64,000 nt of DNA from Bradyrhizobium sp. MOS003 (GTDB lineage: Bacteria > Pseudomonadota > Alphaproteobacteria > Rhizobiales > Xanthobacteraceae): assembly GCF_003020125.1 (NCBI RefSeq), contig NZ_PYFW01000001.1, positions 434,001 to 498,000 of the forward strand. Reading direction: 5' to 3'. Made by a program: the position numbers and the translations under genes. Shown piece by piece: positions 52,133 through 61,498 of the stretch. How positions within the stretch are numbered: position 1 is the first letter of the stretch; the number at the start of each line of letters is the position of its first letter. The notes beneath the pieces were generated by a model. That model was not told the origin of the DNA and searched no databases. It worked only from the letters and a program-made list of their open reading frames with translations.

Positions 52133-53878
52133 CTACCTTCGATACCCGCTCGCGCGCGAATAGCCTTGGCGGTTCTGCTGGGTCGGCCGGCTCGCCACGC
52201 TGGCGCGCGACTCGCTCGAGGCCGGTGTCGCGAGCTTCAGCTCCTCCAGGAAGATCGGGCGGGAGAAATAATAGCCCTGCGCGTAGCGGATCTTGGTTGC
52301 GGCCTGGAGATAAGCGAGCTCCTCGTAGGTTTCGAGGCCTTCGGCGATCACGGTCATGCCGAGCGCCTCGCTCAGCGACTCGATCGCGCGCAGGATGCCC
52401 TGGCTGCGCGGACGCTTATGGATGTCGGTGATGAAGGAGCGGTCGATCTTGATCTCGTCGGCGGTGATGTCGGCCAGTGCCGAGAGCGAGGAATAGCCGG
52501 TGCCGAAATCGTCGATCGAGATGCCGACGCCGAGCTTGCGGAACATCGGCAGGATCTCGGCCTGGAAGTGATTCTTGGCGACGAAGGCGTCTTCCGTCAC
52601 CTCGATCATGAAGCGCTGCGGAAAGCCGGTCTCCTCCAGCGCCCGCGCGAAGCTGCGCATGAACTCGGGATTGCCGGCCTGCTTGGCCGCGACGTTGATG
52701 CTGATGGTTGCTTCCGCGCCGAAAGTCTCGTTGATCAGATCGATCGATTTGACGATCTCGGCGAGCACGAGGTGGGTCAATTCGTCGATCAGGCCGAGCT
52801 CGCCGGCGAGATTGATGAACGAGCCGGGCGCCTGGATCACGCCTTCGTCGTCGCGCAGGCGCACCAGGGCCTCGATGCCCTTCACGGCCTGGGTGCGGAT
52901 GTCGACCTTGGACTGAAAGGCGCAGCAGAAGCGCTTCTCCAGGATGGCTTGCCGCAGCGACTGCTCGATCTTCATCCGCGCCAGCGCCTCGCGCTCCATG
53001 CTGGAGTCGAAGAACGTCGCCGATCCCTTGCCGTCGTTCTTGATGCGGTACATTGCGATGTCGGCGTTCTGGCGCAGCGTCTCGAAGCTGCTTCCGTGTT
53101 CGGGATAGAGGCTGATGCCGACGGAGGTGGAGGCGAAGACTTCCGAATTGTCGATGAAGAACGGTGCCGTCAGCCGCTCCAGCGTCGACTGCATGAATTC
53201 CGCGACCTCCTCCTGGCTCTGGATCGGCGATAGCAGCAGCAGGAATTCGTCGCCGGAGATGCGCGACAGCATGTCGGAATCGCGCAAGTCGCGTCCGAGC
53301 CGCTTCGACAGCTCGACGAGCAGCGCATCGCCGACGGCGTGGCCGTAATAGTCGTTGATGTGCTTGAAATTGTCGACGTCGAGGAAGGCCAGCGCGAAGC
53401 GCTCGCCGCCACGATCGGCCGCAAGCAGGTTGCTGGTGTGATGTTCGATCACGCGCCGTGAGGGCAATCCGGTCAGCTCGTCGAAATAGGCCGAGCGGAA
53501 CAGCTGGTCCTCGAAATTCTTCTGCTCGGTGATGTCGGAGGATGCCGAGATCAGCAGCTCGCGTCCGGCGAGGCGAACGGGACGATGGGTCGTGAGCAGC
53601 ACCTGGCGCGCGGCGCCGCCGTGCAGCGCCTCCTCGGTGACGACAGCCTGGCCGGCGCTCAGCGCCTGGCGGCAGGCTTCGCGGCGCGGCGCCAGATCTG
53701 GCGAAGGACGGCTGCCGTCCATGCCGAGCTGCGCGGCGGCGGCATCGTTAACCAGCAGAAGCTCGCCATGCGCATCCTGCACGGTCAGGCCGGCCGGCAG
53801 CATTCTAACGATTTCCTTGAGAAAACCGAGTTCGGCTTCAGTCGCGCCGGAATATTGGTTGTCGTTCATAGAAGTCAT
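52133..53878 (-). CDS. PAS/GGDEF-like/EAL protein with degenerate GGDEF motif
   Basis: A 581-residue cytoplasmic protein: a PAS-like domain (~20-120), a GGDEF-type domain whose active-site motif is SGDEF (208-212) with an intact RxxD I-site (RDSD, 199-202), and an EAL domain with IEALVRLRD (~336), DDFGTGYSSLSAL and VIAEGLETYEE complete. The first Gly-to-Ser change makes cyclase activity doubtful, so the protein is best viewed as an EAL phosphodiesterase regulated by GTP or c-di-GMP binding to the GGDEF-like domain. The first ATG is used; a second three codons later is possible. It is a single leftward gene. Confidence 0.92.
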   Translation of the reverse strand: MTSMNDNQYSGATEAELGFLKEIVRMLPAGLTVQDAHGELLLVNDAAAAQLGMDGSRPSPDLAPRREACRQALSAGQAVVTEEALHGGAARQVLLTTHRPVRLAGRELLISASSDITEQKNFEDQLFRSAYFDELTGLPSRRVIEHHTSNLLAADRGGERFALAFLDVDNFKHINDYYGHAVGDALLVELSKRLGRDLRDSDMLSRISGDEFLLLLSPIQSQEEVAEFMQSTLERLTAPFFIDNSEVFASTSVGISLYPEHGSSFETLRQNADIAMYRIKNDGKGSATFFDSSMEREALARMKIEQSLRQAILEKRFCCAFQSKVDIRTQAVKGIEALVRLRDDEGVIQAPGSFINLAGELGLIDELTHLVLAEIVKSIDLINETFGAEATISINVAAKQAGNPEFMRSFARALEETGFPQRFMIEVTEDAFVAKNHFQAEILPMFRKLGVGISIDDFGTGYSSLSALADITADEIKIDRSFITDIHKRPRSQGILRAIESLSEALGMTVIAEGLETYEELAYLQAATKIRYAQGYYFSRPIFLEELKLATPASSESRASVASRPTQQNRQGYSRASGYRR

Positions 53879-54088
53879 GAATCTTGTTGTTTCAGCGCGC
53901 TTTGCAATAGGCGCGATCTTGCGCGGTTCCCTCTTAAGTTTGGTTAAGGGGTACGGAGAAATACGGGGCTGTTTTGGGAGAAACTTGCGGCGATGCGACG
54001 CGCGCCGACGATCGTCATTAACAGAGCGTCAACAGCGCCGGCGAAAGTGCGGGCGGCGCGCGGGTCGGCTTTCGCTTGACGCGCGATG

Positions 54089-55054
54089 CTACTCGCTTTG
54101 CGGGATGCGGCACTGCATGATGCAATGCAGCCCGGTCTTCATGTATGAGATCTCGGTCTTGCCGTCGAAGGCCGACAGCGCGGATTTCAGCAGCTTGGTG
54201 CCGAAGCCGGGCTCTGACACCTTGTCTACGCTCGGCCCCTCTGTCTCGTCCCAGGTGACAGTCAGGCGGTCGTCGCTCACGGTCCATGACACCTGCAGCA
54301 GACCGCGCGGCGAGGAAAATGCGCCGTATTTGCCCGCGTTGGTGGCCAGTTCGTGAAACATCAATGACAGCGTGACCGCGAGCTTCGGCGGCAGGAACAG
54401 CCGATCGCCATTCAGGGTGAAGCGGACATGGCCGTAGGGGCCGAGTTCCGAGATCAGGAGGTCGCGAATGTCACAGCCGGCCTTGTCGATCCGCGAGATC
54501 AGATCGTCGGTCGCGGCCAGCGAGCGCAGCCGCGGATCGACCCGGGCCCAGACCAGCGGCTCGTCATGCAGCACCTGATGCAGCACGGCGTGAGCCGTGG
54601 ACAGCTTGTTCTTCAGCCGGTGCTGGAGCTCGTCGACCAGCAGCTTGCGATAATCCTCTTCCTCGATCAGGCGCTTGGATATCCGGCGCTGCTCCGCCAG
54701 CATGGTGCGATAGTGCTCGACGCCCCAGATCGTGAGCGCACAGACCGCCCAATAGAGTGCCAGCAGGGCAAACCGCGCGCGATCGGCAAAGGCATCGCCG
54801 AAATTTACGACGACGCCAAGCATGCCGCCGACCAGCGCGGTCACGACCCCGATCCGGAAGCCTCCGAACGCGGCGGCAAAGAACACCGCTGGAAAATAGG
54901 GGGTGAAGTAGACGTCGGGCCGCACATGCGCCAGCGCCCAGCGCGTCAGCGTCGCAACCAGCAGGCAAGCCGCGGCAAACGCGATGCTTAGACCGAGCGA
55001 AGGCGGCGCTGTACCCTGCCAGCCCCTGCGGAATTCCTCGATCAACTTCCCCAT
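54089..55054 (-). CDS. HWE/HisKA_2 family sensor histidine kinase with DUF4118-like membrane part
   Basis: A 321-residue kinase. The N-terminal region (~20-130) has three or four hydrophobic segments and the pattern VYFTPYFPAVFFAAAFGGFRIG of the DUF4118 membrane module. The phospho-acceptor region reads LLVDELQHRLKNKLSTAHAVLHQ (His in ELQHR), the HisKA_2/HWE type, and the ATP lid begins MFHELATNAGKYGA with a later GFGTKLLKSA. HWE kinases signal to response regulators in light, stress and general-stress pathways. No response regulator is adjacent, so its partner is elsewhere. The ATG before GKLIEEFRRGW is chosen, because the earlier frame is not homologous. Confidence 0.9.
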   Translation of the reverse strand: MGKLIEEFRRGWQGTAPPSLGLSIAFAAACLLVATLTRWALAHVRPDVYFTPYFPAVFFAAAFGGFRIGVVTALVGGMLGVVVNFGDAFADRARFALLALYWAVCALTIWGVEHYRTMLAEQRRISKRLIEEEDYRKLLVDELQHRLKNKLSTAHAVLHQVLHDEPLVWARVDPRLRSLAATDDLISRIDKAGCDIRDLLISELGPYGHVRFTLNGDRLFLPPKLAVTLSLMFHELATNAGKYGAFSSPRGLLQVSWTVSDDRLTVTWDETEGPSVDKVSEPGFGTKLLKSALSAFDGKTEISYMKTGLHCIMQCRIPQSE

Positions 55055-55232
55055 GCGCAGCCAGTTGCGATATGCGTTCGAAAATCGAGCGTCCTGTGAA
55101 GATGTTACGCATCCCGCCCGCACAAGCATAGCTTGCCTTGTCGGAGACAGGCGGGGATAGTGGCGCCCGCCGTGATGGCAGCGGCCGATGTTCGCCATTT
55201 GGCATCAAATCGTTCGAAAACAGGGACATTCC

Positions 55233-56072
55233 ATGGGCAGGCTGGACGGCAAGGTTGCGGTGATCACGGGGGCCACGAGCGGGATCGGATTGCGCACTGC
55301 GGAAGTCTTCGTTGCCGAAGGTGCCAAAATTGTGATCGCAGGGCGGCGTCTACCGGAGGGCGAGGCCCTGGCGAAGCAGCTCGGCGCCAACTGCATCTTC
55401 CGCCAGACCGACGTGACGGTCGAAGCGCAGATGCAGGCGCTGATCGCGCTCGCCGTGGACAAGTTCGGCCGGATCGACTGCCTGTTCAACAATGCCGGCG
55501 GCCCGGCGCAGACCGGCGGCATCGAGGGTCTCGAGGTCGATCGCTTCGACGCGGCAATGGCGACGTTGGTGCGCAGCGTCATGCTCGGCATGAAGCACGC
55601 CGCGCCCGTCATGAAGAAGCAGGGGTCGGGCAGCATCATCAACAACGGCAGCATCGCCGGACGCCTCGCCGGCTATTCGTCGTCGCTGGTGTACGGGGCG
55701 GCCAAGGCTGCTGTAATCCATCTGACAAAATGCGTCGCGATGGAGCTCGGTGAATCCAACGTGCGCGTCAACTCGATCTCGCCCGGTGCGATCGCGACCG
55801 GCATTTTCGGCAAGGCGCTCGGGCTTTCGACCGATGCGGCCGAACAGACGCCCGCCATGTTGCGCGACGTCTACAAGACCGCCCAGCCGATCCCGCGCGC
55901 CGGCCTGCCCGACGATATCGCCTACGCTGCGGTGTTTCTGGCAAGCGACGAATCCAGCTTCGTCAACGGACATGATTTCGTCGTCGACGGCGCCGTCACT
56001 GGTGGCCGCAACTGGACCCAGCAGCAGCAGGGGCTGTCGGCGCTGCGGAAGGCGTTCGACGGAGGCGCGTAA
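55233..56072 (+). CDS. Short-chain dehydrogenase/reductase
   Basis: A 279-residue classical SDR: cofactor motif TGATSGIG at the N terminus, NNAG, catalytic Ser in NNGSIAG, Tyr and Lys in VYGAAKAA, and the Asn-containing active-site region. Such enzymes reduce or oxidise alcohols/ketones with NAD(P)H. The basic residue pattern after the second strand (AGRR) suggests NADP preference. The ATG giving MGRLDGKVAVITG is chosen over one 15 codons upstream. It is divergent from the HWE kinase and convergent with the P450 gene behind a composite repeat. Confidence 0.94.
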   Translation: MGRLDGKVAVITGATSGIGLRTAEVFVAEGAKIVIAGRRLPEGEALAKQLGANCIFRQTDVTVEAQMQALIALAVDKFGRIDCLFNNAGGPAQTGGIEGLEVDRFDAAMATLVRSVMLGMKHAAPVMKKQGSGSIINNGSIAGRLAGYSSSLVYGAAKAAVIHLTKCVAMELGESNVRVNSISPGAIATGIFGKALGLSTDAAEQTPAMLRDVYKTAQPIPRAGLPDDIAYAAVFLASDESSFVNGHDFVVDGAVTGGRNWTQQQQGLSALRKAFDGGA

Positions 56073-56091
56073 GCAACCACGGCGAGGGTGC

Positions 56092-56214
56092 CGTAGGGTG
56101 GGCAAAGCGAAGCATGCCCACGAAATTTTTCCGTCGCGAGAGATCGTGGGCACGGCGCTCCGAGCCTTTGCCCACGGAAAGACTCTGGATTGCTTCGCTT
56201 CGCTCGCAATGACG
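56092..56214. repeat. Chimeric repeat: family 4 left part joined to family 3 right half
   Basis: Begins CGTAGGGTGGGCAAAGCG as in family 4, passes through GTGGGCACG, and reaches CTTTGCCCAC, where family 4 should continue CCTACG; instead the sequence switches to GACTCTGGATTGCTTCGC and ends GCTCGCAATGACG, the right half of family 3. It lies between the convergent SDR and P450 genes. Confidence 0.78.
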
Positions 56215-56221
56215 GCTGCGG

Positions 56222-57595
56222 CTAAACCGCCTTCACCCGCACCTTCAGGCCGTCCCGCGGCTTCGGGATCGGCCACATCTGCCAGTCCGGCTTGTAGCCC
56301 TCGTCCAGCGACACCTCGATGTTCTGCAGGAAGTGCCGCGCAAAGCACTTCGCCTGCATGTAGGCGAAGTGCAGGCCAAGGCACATATGCGCGCCGCCAC
56401 CGAACGGGACCCAGGCGAAGCGGTGGCGGTTGCGCTGCGCCTCCTCGGTGAAGCGCAAGGGATCGAACCTATCAGGCTCCGGCCAGATCTCCTTCATGTG
56501 ATGCGTATAGAGCGGATTGACGCCGACCGCGGTGCCGGCGGGAATCGTATAGCCCTTGAAGCTGAAATCGCGCATGGCGCGGCGCGGCATCGAGGGCACC
56601 GGCGGCTTGATCCGTAGCGCCTCCTTGAACGCCATTTCGGACAGTGGCATCTTTTCGAGATCGTCGAAGCTGCTCGGCGCATCGGCCGCGAGCCCGAGCG
56701 CGAGAACTTCCGCGCGCAGCCTGTCCTGCCAGTCCGGATTGGCGGCGAGTTCGCCGACGAACGACGTCAGCGACGAGGTCAGCGTGTCGTGCGCCGCCAT
56801 CATCAGGAAGCTCATGTGGTCGATGATGTCCTGCTCGGACAGCAGCGCGCCGTCCTCATGGGTGGCGCGGCAGAGCTGCGAGAACAGATCATCGGCGCCG
56901 TGATTGCCGCGTCGCAGCGGAATCTGCTCGCGGAAATAGGCGACGATGCGTTTGCGCCCCCTGACGCCGGCGGCCATCTGGGTGCCGGGCAGGGGACGGC
57001 GGATCGGCGCGACAGCGGCGGCGACCATGTCGACGAAGGCGCGGTTGATCTCGTCGACCTCCGGCCCGATATCGGCGCCGAGGAAGGACGCCGCCGCGAG
57101 ATCCAGCGTGAGCTGCTTCATCGCCGGGTAGAGCTGCATCTCGCCGGGCTTGGCTTTCCACTGCGCGACCCGCGCGGAGATGCCGCGGTCGAGATCGGCC
57201 AGATAGGATTTCATCGGCCCCGACTTGAACGCGACCGACAGCGCCTTGCGGTGCAGCCGGTGCTCGTCGAAATCGAGCAGCATCAATCCGCGCGGAAACA
57301 ACAGGCCGAGCACCTTGTTCCAGCCGTGCGTGGACGAGAACAGCTTCTGCTGGTCGAACATCACGAGTTCGTTGGCCTCGGGCCCGAGCAGCACGACATT
57401 GGTCTCGCCGAACACATGGGTGCGGTAGACCGGGCCGTATTTGGCGCCGTTCGCCTCGATGTGGCCCTTGGGATCGGCCAGCACCTGGAAGGTCTTGCCG
57501 ACGATCGGCCATCCTTCGTCGCCGGGGATGTGCGTCAGCTCATTGCGCCTGGGGGCGGTGAACGGAAGCGCAGGGGCGACATTCTGCATCGACAT
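56222..57595 (-). CDS. Cytochrome P450
   Basis: A 457-residue P450 monooxygenase. The heme-binding loop is FGGGAHMCLGLHFA with the axial Cys at ~405; the I-helix oxygen-activation motif reads MAAHDTLTSS; the K-helix ExxR is EALR and the PERF-type segment DRFDPLRFTEE follows. There is no membrane anchor, so it is soluble and needs a separate ferredoxin and reductase, not seen nearby. The sequence resembles the CYP120/CYP51-like bacterial sterol- or retinoid-type group in layout, which is only a guess at substrate. An LLM flavin oxidoreductase gene lies upstream on the same strand. Confidence 0.94.
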   Translation of the reverse strand: MSMQNVAPALPFTAPRRNELTHIPGDEGWPIVGKTFQVLADPKGHIEANGAKYGPVYRTHVFGETNVVLLGPEANELVMFDQQKLFSSTHGWNKVLGLLFPRGLMLLDFDEHRLHRKALSVAFKSGPMKSYLADLDRGISARVAQWKAKPGEMQLYPAMKQLTLDLAAASFLGADIGPEVDEINRAFVDMVAAAVAPIRRPLPGTQMAAGVRGRKRIVAYFREQIPLRRGNHGADDLFSQLCRATHEDGALLSEQDIIDHMSFLMMAAHDTLTSSLTSFVGELAANPDWQDRLRAEVLALGLAADAPSSFDDLEKMPLSEMAFKEALRIKPPVPSMPRRAMRDFSFKGYTIPAGTAVGVNPLYTHHMKEIWPEPDRFDPLRFTEEAQRNRHRFAWVPFGGGAHMCLGLHFAYMQAKCFARHFLQNIEVSLDEGYKPDWQMWPIPKPRDGLKVRVKAV

Positions 57596-57736
57596 GACGA
57601 TTGCTCCGGTTGGCCGACCGACAGAAATCGCGCGACCGCGGCATTAATACGGCTGCGCCAGGCTGATGGGATCAGCATAGCACAGGCCGGTATCACGTAC
57701 TCATGATAGTGGTTATAGGTGTAGCCTTGATGAGGC

Positions 57737-58972
57737 CTAGCGCTTCGCCGCTTCCTTCTGCAGATCCGGCGCGTTGACGGCGGGGATGGCGACGCGGCCG
57801 GGGCCGGTCACCTTCAGCGCTTCGGCGGCCTTCTCGTTCTCCATGATCTTGGCCATCACGGCCTGGCCCGCACGCTCGAAGATGGCACGGTTCTCGATCA
57901 CGAATTTTTGCGACCGCCGCAGGCCGTCGATATAGCCGTTGATCTCCGGCACGACATAGCGCGCCACCATGTCCCAGCTCCGCCGCGTGGCTTCCGGATT
58001 GGCCCAGTCGTGCACGAAGCCGATGATGGCGCCGACGCCGCCGGAGACCTGCATCACGTTCTTGATGGTTTTGACGAGATCGTCGGGCGTGCCGATGGTG
58101 GACGCCGCGCCCTCGACGAAGGCGGTCTTGTCCACGGCCTCGTCGGGCGAGGAGAACGCGGTCAGGCCCGGCCGCTGCAGCGTGCCGACATTATATTCGT
58201 TGTGCCAGCGCATCAGCCCGGCGCCGGATTCCTTGCGCGCCTGCTCGCGGGTCTCGGCGATGTGGAAGGTCAGCAGCACGCGCCAGTTGGCGCGGTCGAC
58301 CTTCGTGCCGTGCTTCTTCGCGGCGTCCTCGGCGAACTGCCATTGCTGCTGCAGCGACATCAGCCCCTGCGTCGTCATCGAGCCCAGCGAGATGATGCCG
58401 CAGCCGTATTTGCCGGCGAGCGTCATGCCGGAAGGCGATATCTGCGAGGCCACCACGAACGGCATTTCTTCCTGCAGCGGCAGGATCTGCAGCGCGGCGT
58501 CGTTCATGGTGAACCAGTCGCTCTTCGCCGTGACGCGCTCACCGTTGAACAGCCGGCGGATGACGCCGATCGCCTCGTCCTGGCGGTCGCGCTGCGTCAT
58601 CGGATCGATTCCGAGCGTGTGCGCGTCGGAGGCGAGAGCGCCCGGGCCTGAGCCGAAGATGGCGCGGCCGCCGGTCATGTGGTCGAGCTGCACCATGCGC
58701 TGGGCGACGTTGTAGGGATGATGATAGGGCAGCGACACCACGCCGGTGCCGAGCTTGATTCGCTTGGTGCGCTCGCCGGCCGCGGCCAGGAACATCTCGG
58801 GCGAGGCGATCATCTCCCAGCCGGAGGAATGGTGCTCGCCGCACCAGAACTCGTCATAGCCGAGCGCATCGAGCTGCTCGACCAGGTCGAGGTCGCGCCG
58901 GAACTGGAGCATCGGATGCTCCCCGATCGGGTGATGCGGGGCAAGGAAGGCTCCGAACTTCAGGCGCGCCAT
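57737..58972 (-). CDS. LLM class flavin-dependent oxidoreductase
   Basis: A 411-residue bacterial luciferase-like monooxygenase with the TIM-barrel pattern: EFWCGEHHSSGWEMIASPEMFLAAAGERTKRIKLGTGVVSLPYHHPYNVAQRM, the flavin-binding FGSGPGALASDAHTLG, and LTFHIAETREQARKE. Family members use reduced FMN supplied by another enzyme to oxidise alkanals, sulfonates, nitriloacetate or secondary metabolites. The substrate is unknown. It is 141 bp upstream of the P450 gene on the same strand and may be cotranscribed. Confidence 0.92.
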   Translation of the reverse strand: MARLKFGAFLAPHHPIGEHPMLQFRRDLDLVEQLDALGYDEFWCGEHHSSGWEMIASPEMFLAAAGERTKRIKLGTGVVSLPYHHPYNVAQRMVQLDHMTGGRAIFGSGPGALASDAHTLGIDPMTQRDRQDEAIGVIRRLFNGERVTAKSDWFTMNDAALQILPLQEEMPFVVASQISPSGMTLAGKYGCGIISLGSMTTQGLMSLQQQWQFAEDAAKKHGTKVDRANWRVLLTFHIAETREQARKESGAGLMRWHNEYNVGTLQRPGLTAFSSPDEAVDKTAFVEGAASTIGTPDDLVKTIKNVMQVSGGVGAIIGFVHDWANPEATRRSWDMVARYVVPEINGYIDGLRRSQKFVIENRAIFERAGQAVMAKIMENEKAAEALKVTGPGRVAIPAVNAPDLQKEAAKR

Positions 58973-59461
58973 GGCGTTCTCTCCGGCTTTGATTTTCTGT
59001 TTGTTGAGGCGGTGAGGCTACGTGCCGGAGCATGCGAACGCAATCGCCCGGTGTCCCGTGTTGCGGAATGCAGGCATGCGGATGTCTTCTCTCTCTCCTC
59101 GCAAGCGGAGCGAGGTGCAGATCGCCGCGACAGCGTCATCCCGTTTCCCACATCCAGCAGCCCGGCGAGTTCACGAAGCCGTCGCATCCGGTGTCCGTAG
59201 CGACCGAATCTCTGCAATCAGCGCGCGCAGGCCTTGTCGTTTCCCCCGTGCTGTCGAGGCGTTGATCACGATCTGGACCGCATTCCGGCGCGAATGTGCC
59301 GCGCATCTGCACGAAGTTGAGGCAGCCTGGTTAATGCATGCGAAATCCGCAGGATTTCCCGGGATTCCATGGTGACCGACAGCACACGGTCTTTTTATTT
59401 TGCACTGCAGCAACTATTTGATTGAGGTGGACGTTGTTGGGTCACCCACTTGGAGCTGCCG
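58973..59461. other. Intergenic region between LLM oxidoreductase and esterase genes
   Basis: About 490 bp between divergent genes. It contains no recognisable gene, tRNA, repeat family or hairpin. A run richer in A/T (GTCTTTTTATTTTGC, near 59390-59405) lies upstream of the esterase and may hold its promoter. Small open frames are present but show no features of a protein family. Confidence 0.5.
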
Positions 59462-60643
59462 GTGTCATTAGCGAAGAATCTTGAACTGTTGCGGCAGCTC
59501 CCCAAGCTGGATGGGTTTCGCTTGCGCGAATTCGGCCTTAGCGCATCGAGCGCGCTGGAGGAGGTCACGGGCTTCGGCTCCAATCCTGGTCAGCTGCGCA
59601 TGTACAGTTTTGTGCCGGCGCAGTTGCAGCAACCGCGCGCGCTGGTCGTCGTCTTGCACGGCTGCGGCCAGACTGCGGCCGCTTACGATCTCGGCGCGGG
59701 ATGGTCGACGCTGGCAAATCATTACGGATTCGCCCTGGTAATGCCGGAGCAGCAGCGCGCCAACAATGCCAACACCTGTTTCAACTGGTTCAACACCGAA
59801 GACATCACGCGCGACAGCGGTGAGGCGCAATCGATCCGCGAGATGATCGCGCACATGGCCAAAACCCACGGCATCGACGCGCGGCGAGTCTTCATCACCG
59901 GTCTGTCCGCCGGTGGCGGCATGACCTCCGTGATGCTCGCGACCTATCCGGAAGTCTTTGCGGCCGGCGCTGTTGTCGCGGGCCTGCCTTACGGCATCGC
60001 GACCAATCTGCGCGAAGCACTGGACGGCATGTTTCATTCGCCAGATCGGCCGGCGCGGGAACTCGGAGACCTCGTACGACAGGCGTCGAACCACCGTGGG
60101 CCCTGGCCGAAAATCTCGGTCTGGCATGGCAGCGCCGACCGCACCGTCAATCCCGGCAATGCCAACGCGATCGTCAAGCAGTGGCTGGATCTGCATGGCC
60201 TGCCCGGCGCCCCGATGGCCGAGACGATCGTCGACGGATACCCGCGCCAGACCTGGTGGGACAAGGACGGCGAAACCGTCGTCGAATCCTTCGCCATCAC
60301 CGGCATGTCGCACGGCACGCCGCTTGGCATTGCCGACAACGATCAGCGCTATGGCGTCGAAGGTGCCTTCCTGATTGAAGCTGGAATTTCGTCGTCCTAC
60401 CACATCGCCAAGTTCTTCGGCCTGACCAACTGGATTCCAAACCTTGCCACGAAGAAAGTGGCCGCAAAGTCTGCTCCAGCGCCGAAGACGGTGACAGCAC
60501 TGTCACCCGCGCCGCATCTCGCCAGGTCGATCCGATCGGCTGTCGCCGATCAACCGGCCAAGCCGAACCCCGAAAAAAGCCGCAGCCTCGATATCAGTGC
60601 GGTCATCACCCGCGCGCTCACCGCCGCAGGATTGATGAAGTAG
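59462..60643 (+). CDS. PHB depolymerase family esterase
   Basis: A 393-residue alpha/beta hydrolase related to the esterase/PHB depolymerase family. The lipase box GLSAGGGM carries the nucleophile Ser, the oxyanion region is VVVLHGCGQTAAAY, the acid is in WHGSADRTV and the His in TGMSHGTPLG. No signal peptide is seen, so it should act inside the cell, perhaps on poly-3-hydroxybutyrate granules or phenolic esters (feruloyl esterase-like relatives exist). The C-terminal ~60 residues are Ala/Lys/Pro-rich. GTG with GGAG at six bases was chosen over an upstream TTG. Confidence 0.87.
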   Translation: MSLAKNLELLRQLPKLDGFRLREFGLSASSALEEVTGFGSNPGQLRMYSFVPAQLQQPRALVVVLHGCGQTAAAYDLGAGWSTLANHYGFALVMPEQQRANNANTCFNWFNTEDITRDSGEAQSIREMIAHMAKTHGIDARRVFITGLSAGGGMTSVMLATYPEVFAAGAVVAGLPYGIATNLREALDGMFHSPDRPARELGDLVRQASNHRGPWPKISVWHGSADRTVNPGNANAIVKQWLDLHGLPGAPMAETIVDGYPRQTWWDKDGETVVESFAITGMSHGTPLGIADNDQRYGVEGAFLIEAGISSSYHIAKFFGLTNWIPNLATKKVAAKSAPAPKTVTALSPAPHLARSIRSAVADQPAKPNPEKSRSLDISAVITRALTAAGLMK

Positions 60644-60656
60644 CGCGCGTCGCGAC

Positions 60657-61337
60657 TCACGTCTCGCCGGTGATGAACGGATTGGTCATCCGCTCCTGGC
60701 CGATGCTGGAGCCGGCGCCATGGCCGCAGATGAAGCCGACATCGTCGCCGAGCGGCAGCAGCTTGGTGAGAATCGAGTTGATCAGCGTGGCGTGACTGCC
60801 GCCGGGCAAATCGGTGCGCCCGACCGAGCCGGCGAACAGGACGTCGCCGACATGGGCGAAGCGCAGCTGCTTGTTGAAGAACACCACGCTGCCCGGCGAG
60901 TGGCCGGGGCAGTGGTAGATGTCGAACATGAGATTGCCGATCGACACGGTGTCGCCCTCTGCGAGCCAGCGGTCGGGCGCAAAGTTGCGCACGCCGGTTA
61001 TGCCGAAGCGTGCGCCGCTCTCGACCACATTGTCGAGCAGGAACTTGTCCGCTTCATGCGGGCCCTCGATCGGCACTTTCAGTGCATCGCGCAAATCGGC
61101 AGCACCGCCGACATGGTCGATATGACCGTGGGTCAGCCAGATCTTCTCCACGGTGACGCCGGTCTGCTTGATCGCGTCAAGGATCTTCGGAACGTCACCA
61201 CCGGGATCGATCACCACCGCCTTCTTGCTGGGCTCGTCCCAGATGATGGTGCAGTTCTGCTCGAACAGCGTCACGGGGACGATGATCGCGCCGGCTTTGG
61301 CTTGCGAAGAGTCTTGGGTGTCGTTTTGCTCGGTCAT
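60657..61337 (-). CDS. Metallo-beta-lactamase-fold hydrolase (glyoxalase II-like)
   Basis: A 226-residue metal-dependent hydrolase with the MBL motif THGHIDHVGG, a second metal-binding His near YHCPGHSPGSV and a final Asp/His in HVGDVLFAGS and ICGHGAGS, so a dinuclear metal centre is expected. It resembles glyoxalase II-like hydrolases that act on thioesters. The product is acidic and soluble. The chosen ATG is the first giving homologous sequence; a frame to 61421 adds unlikely residues. Its stop faces the esterase stop 13 bp away. Confidence 0.92.
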   Translation of the reverse strand: MTEQNDTQDSSQAKAGAIIVPVTLFEQNCTIIWDEPSKKAVVIDPGGDVPKILDAIKQTGVTVEKIWLTHGHIDHVGGAADLRDALKVPIEGPHEADKFLLDNVVESGARFGITGVRNFAPDRWLAEGDTVSIGNLMFDIYHCPGHSPGSVVFFNKQLRFAHVGDVLFAGSVGRTDLPGGSHATLINSILTKLLPLGDDVGFICGHGAGSSIGQERMTNPFITGET

Positions 61338-61498
61338 GGCGCCACAATGCCGATTTTTGTCAGGCCGCCAAGCAAAAGATTCGGGCCTGCTCCCTGGAAC
61401 AACGGTCACACGGCGGTCCAATTAGCCTCCCAATTTGAACCGGGGCGGTGTTGTCGCGTTCTCCCGCGCAAGACGCAGATTCCGGGTGGTCTTTTCGC

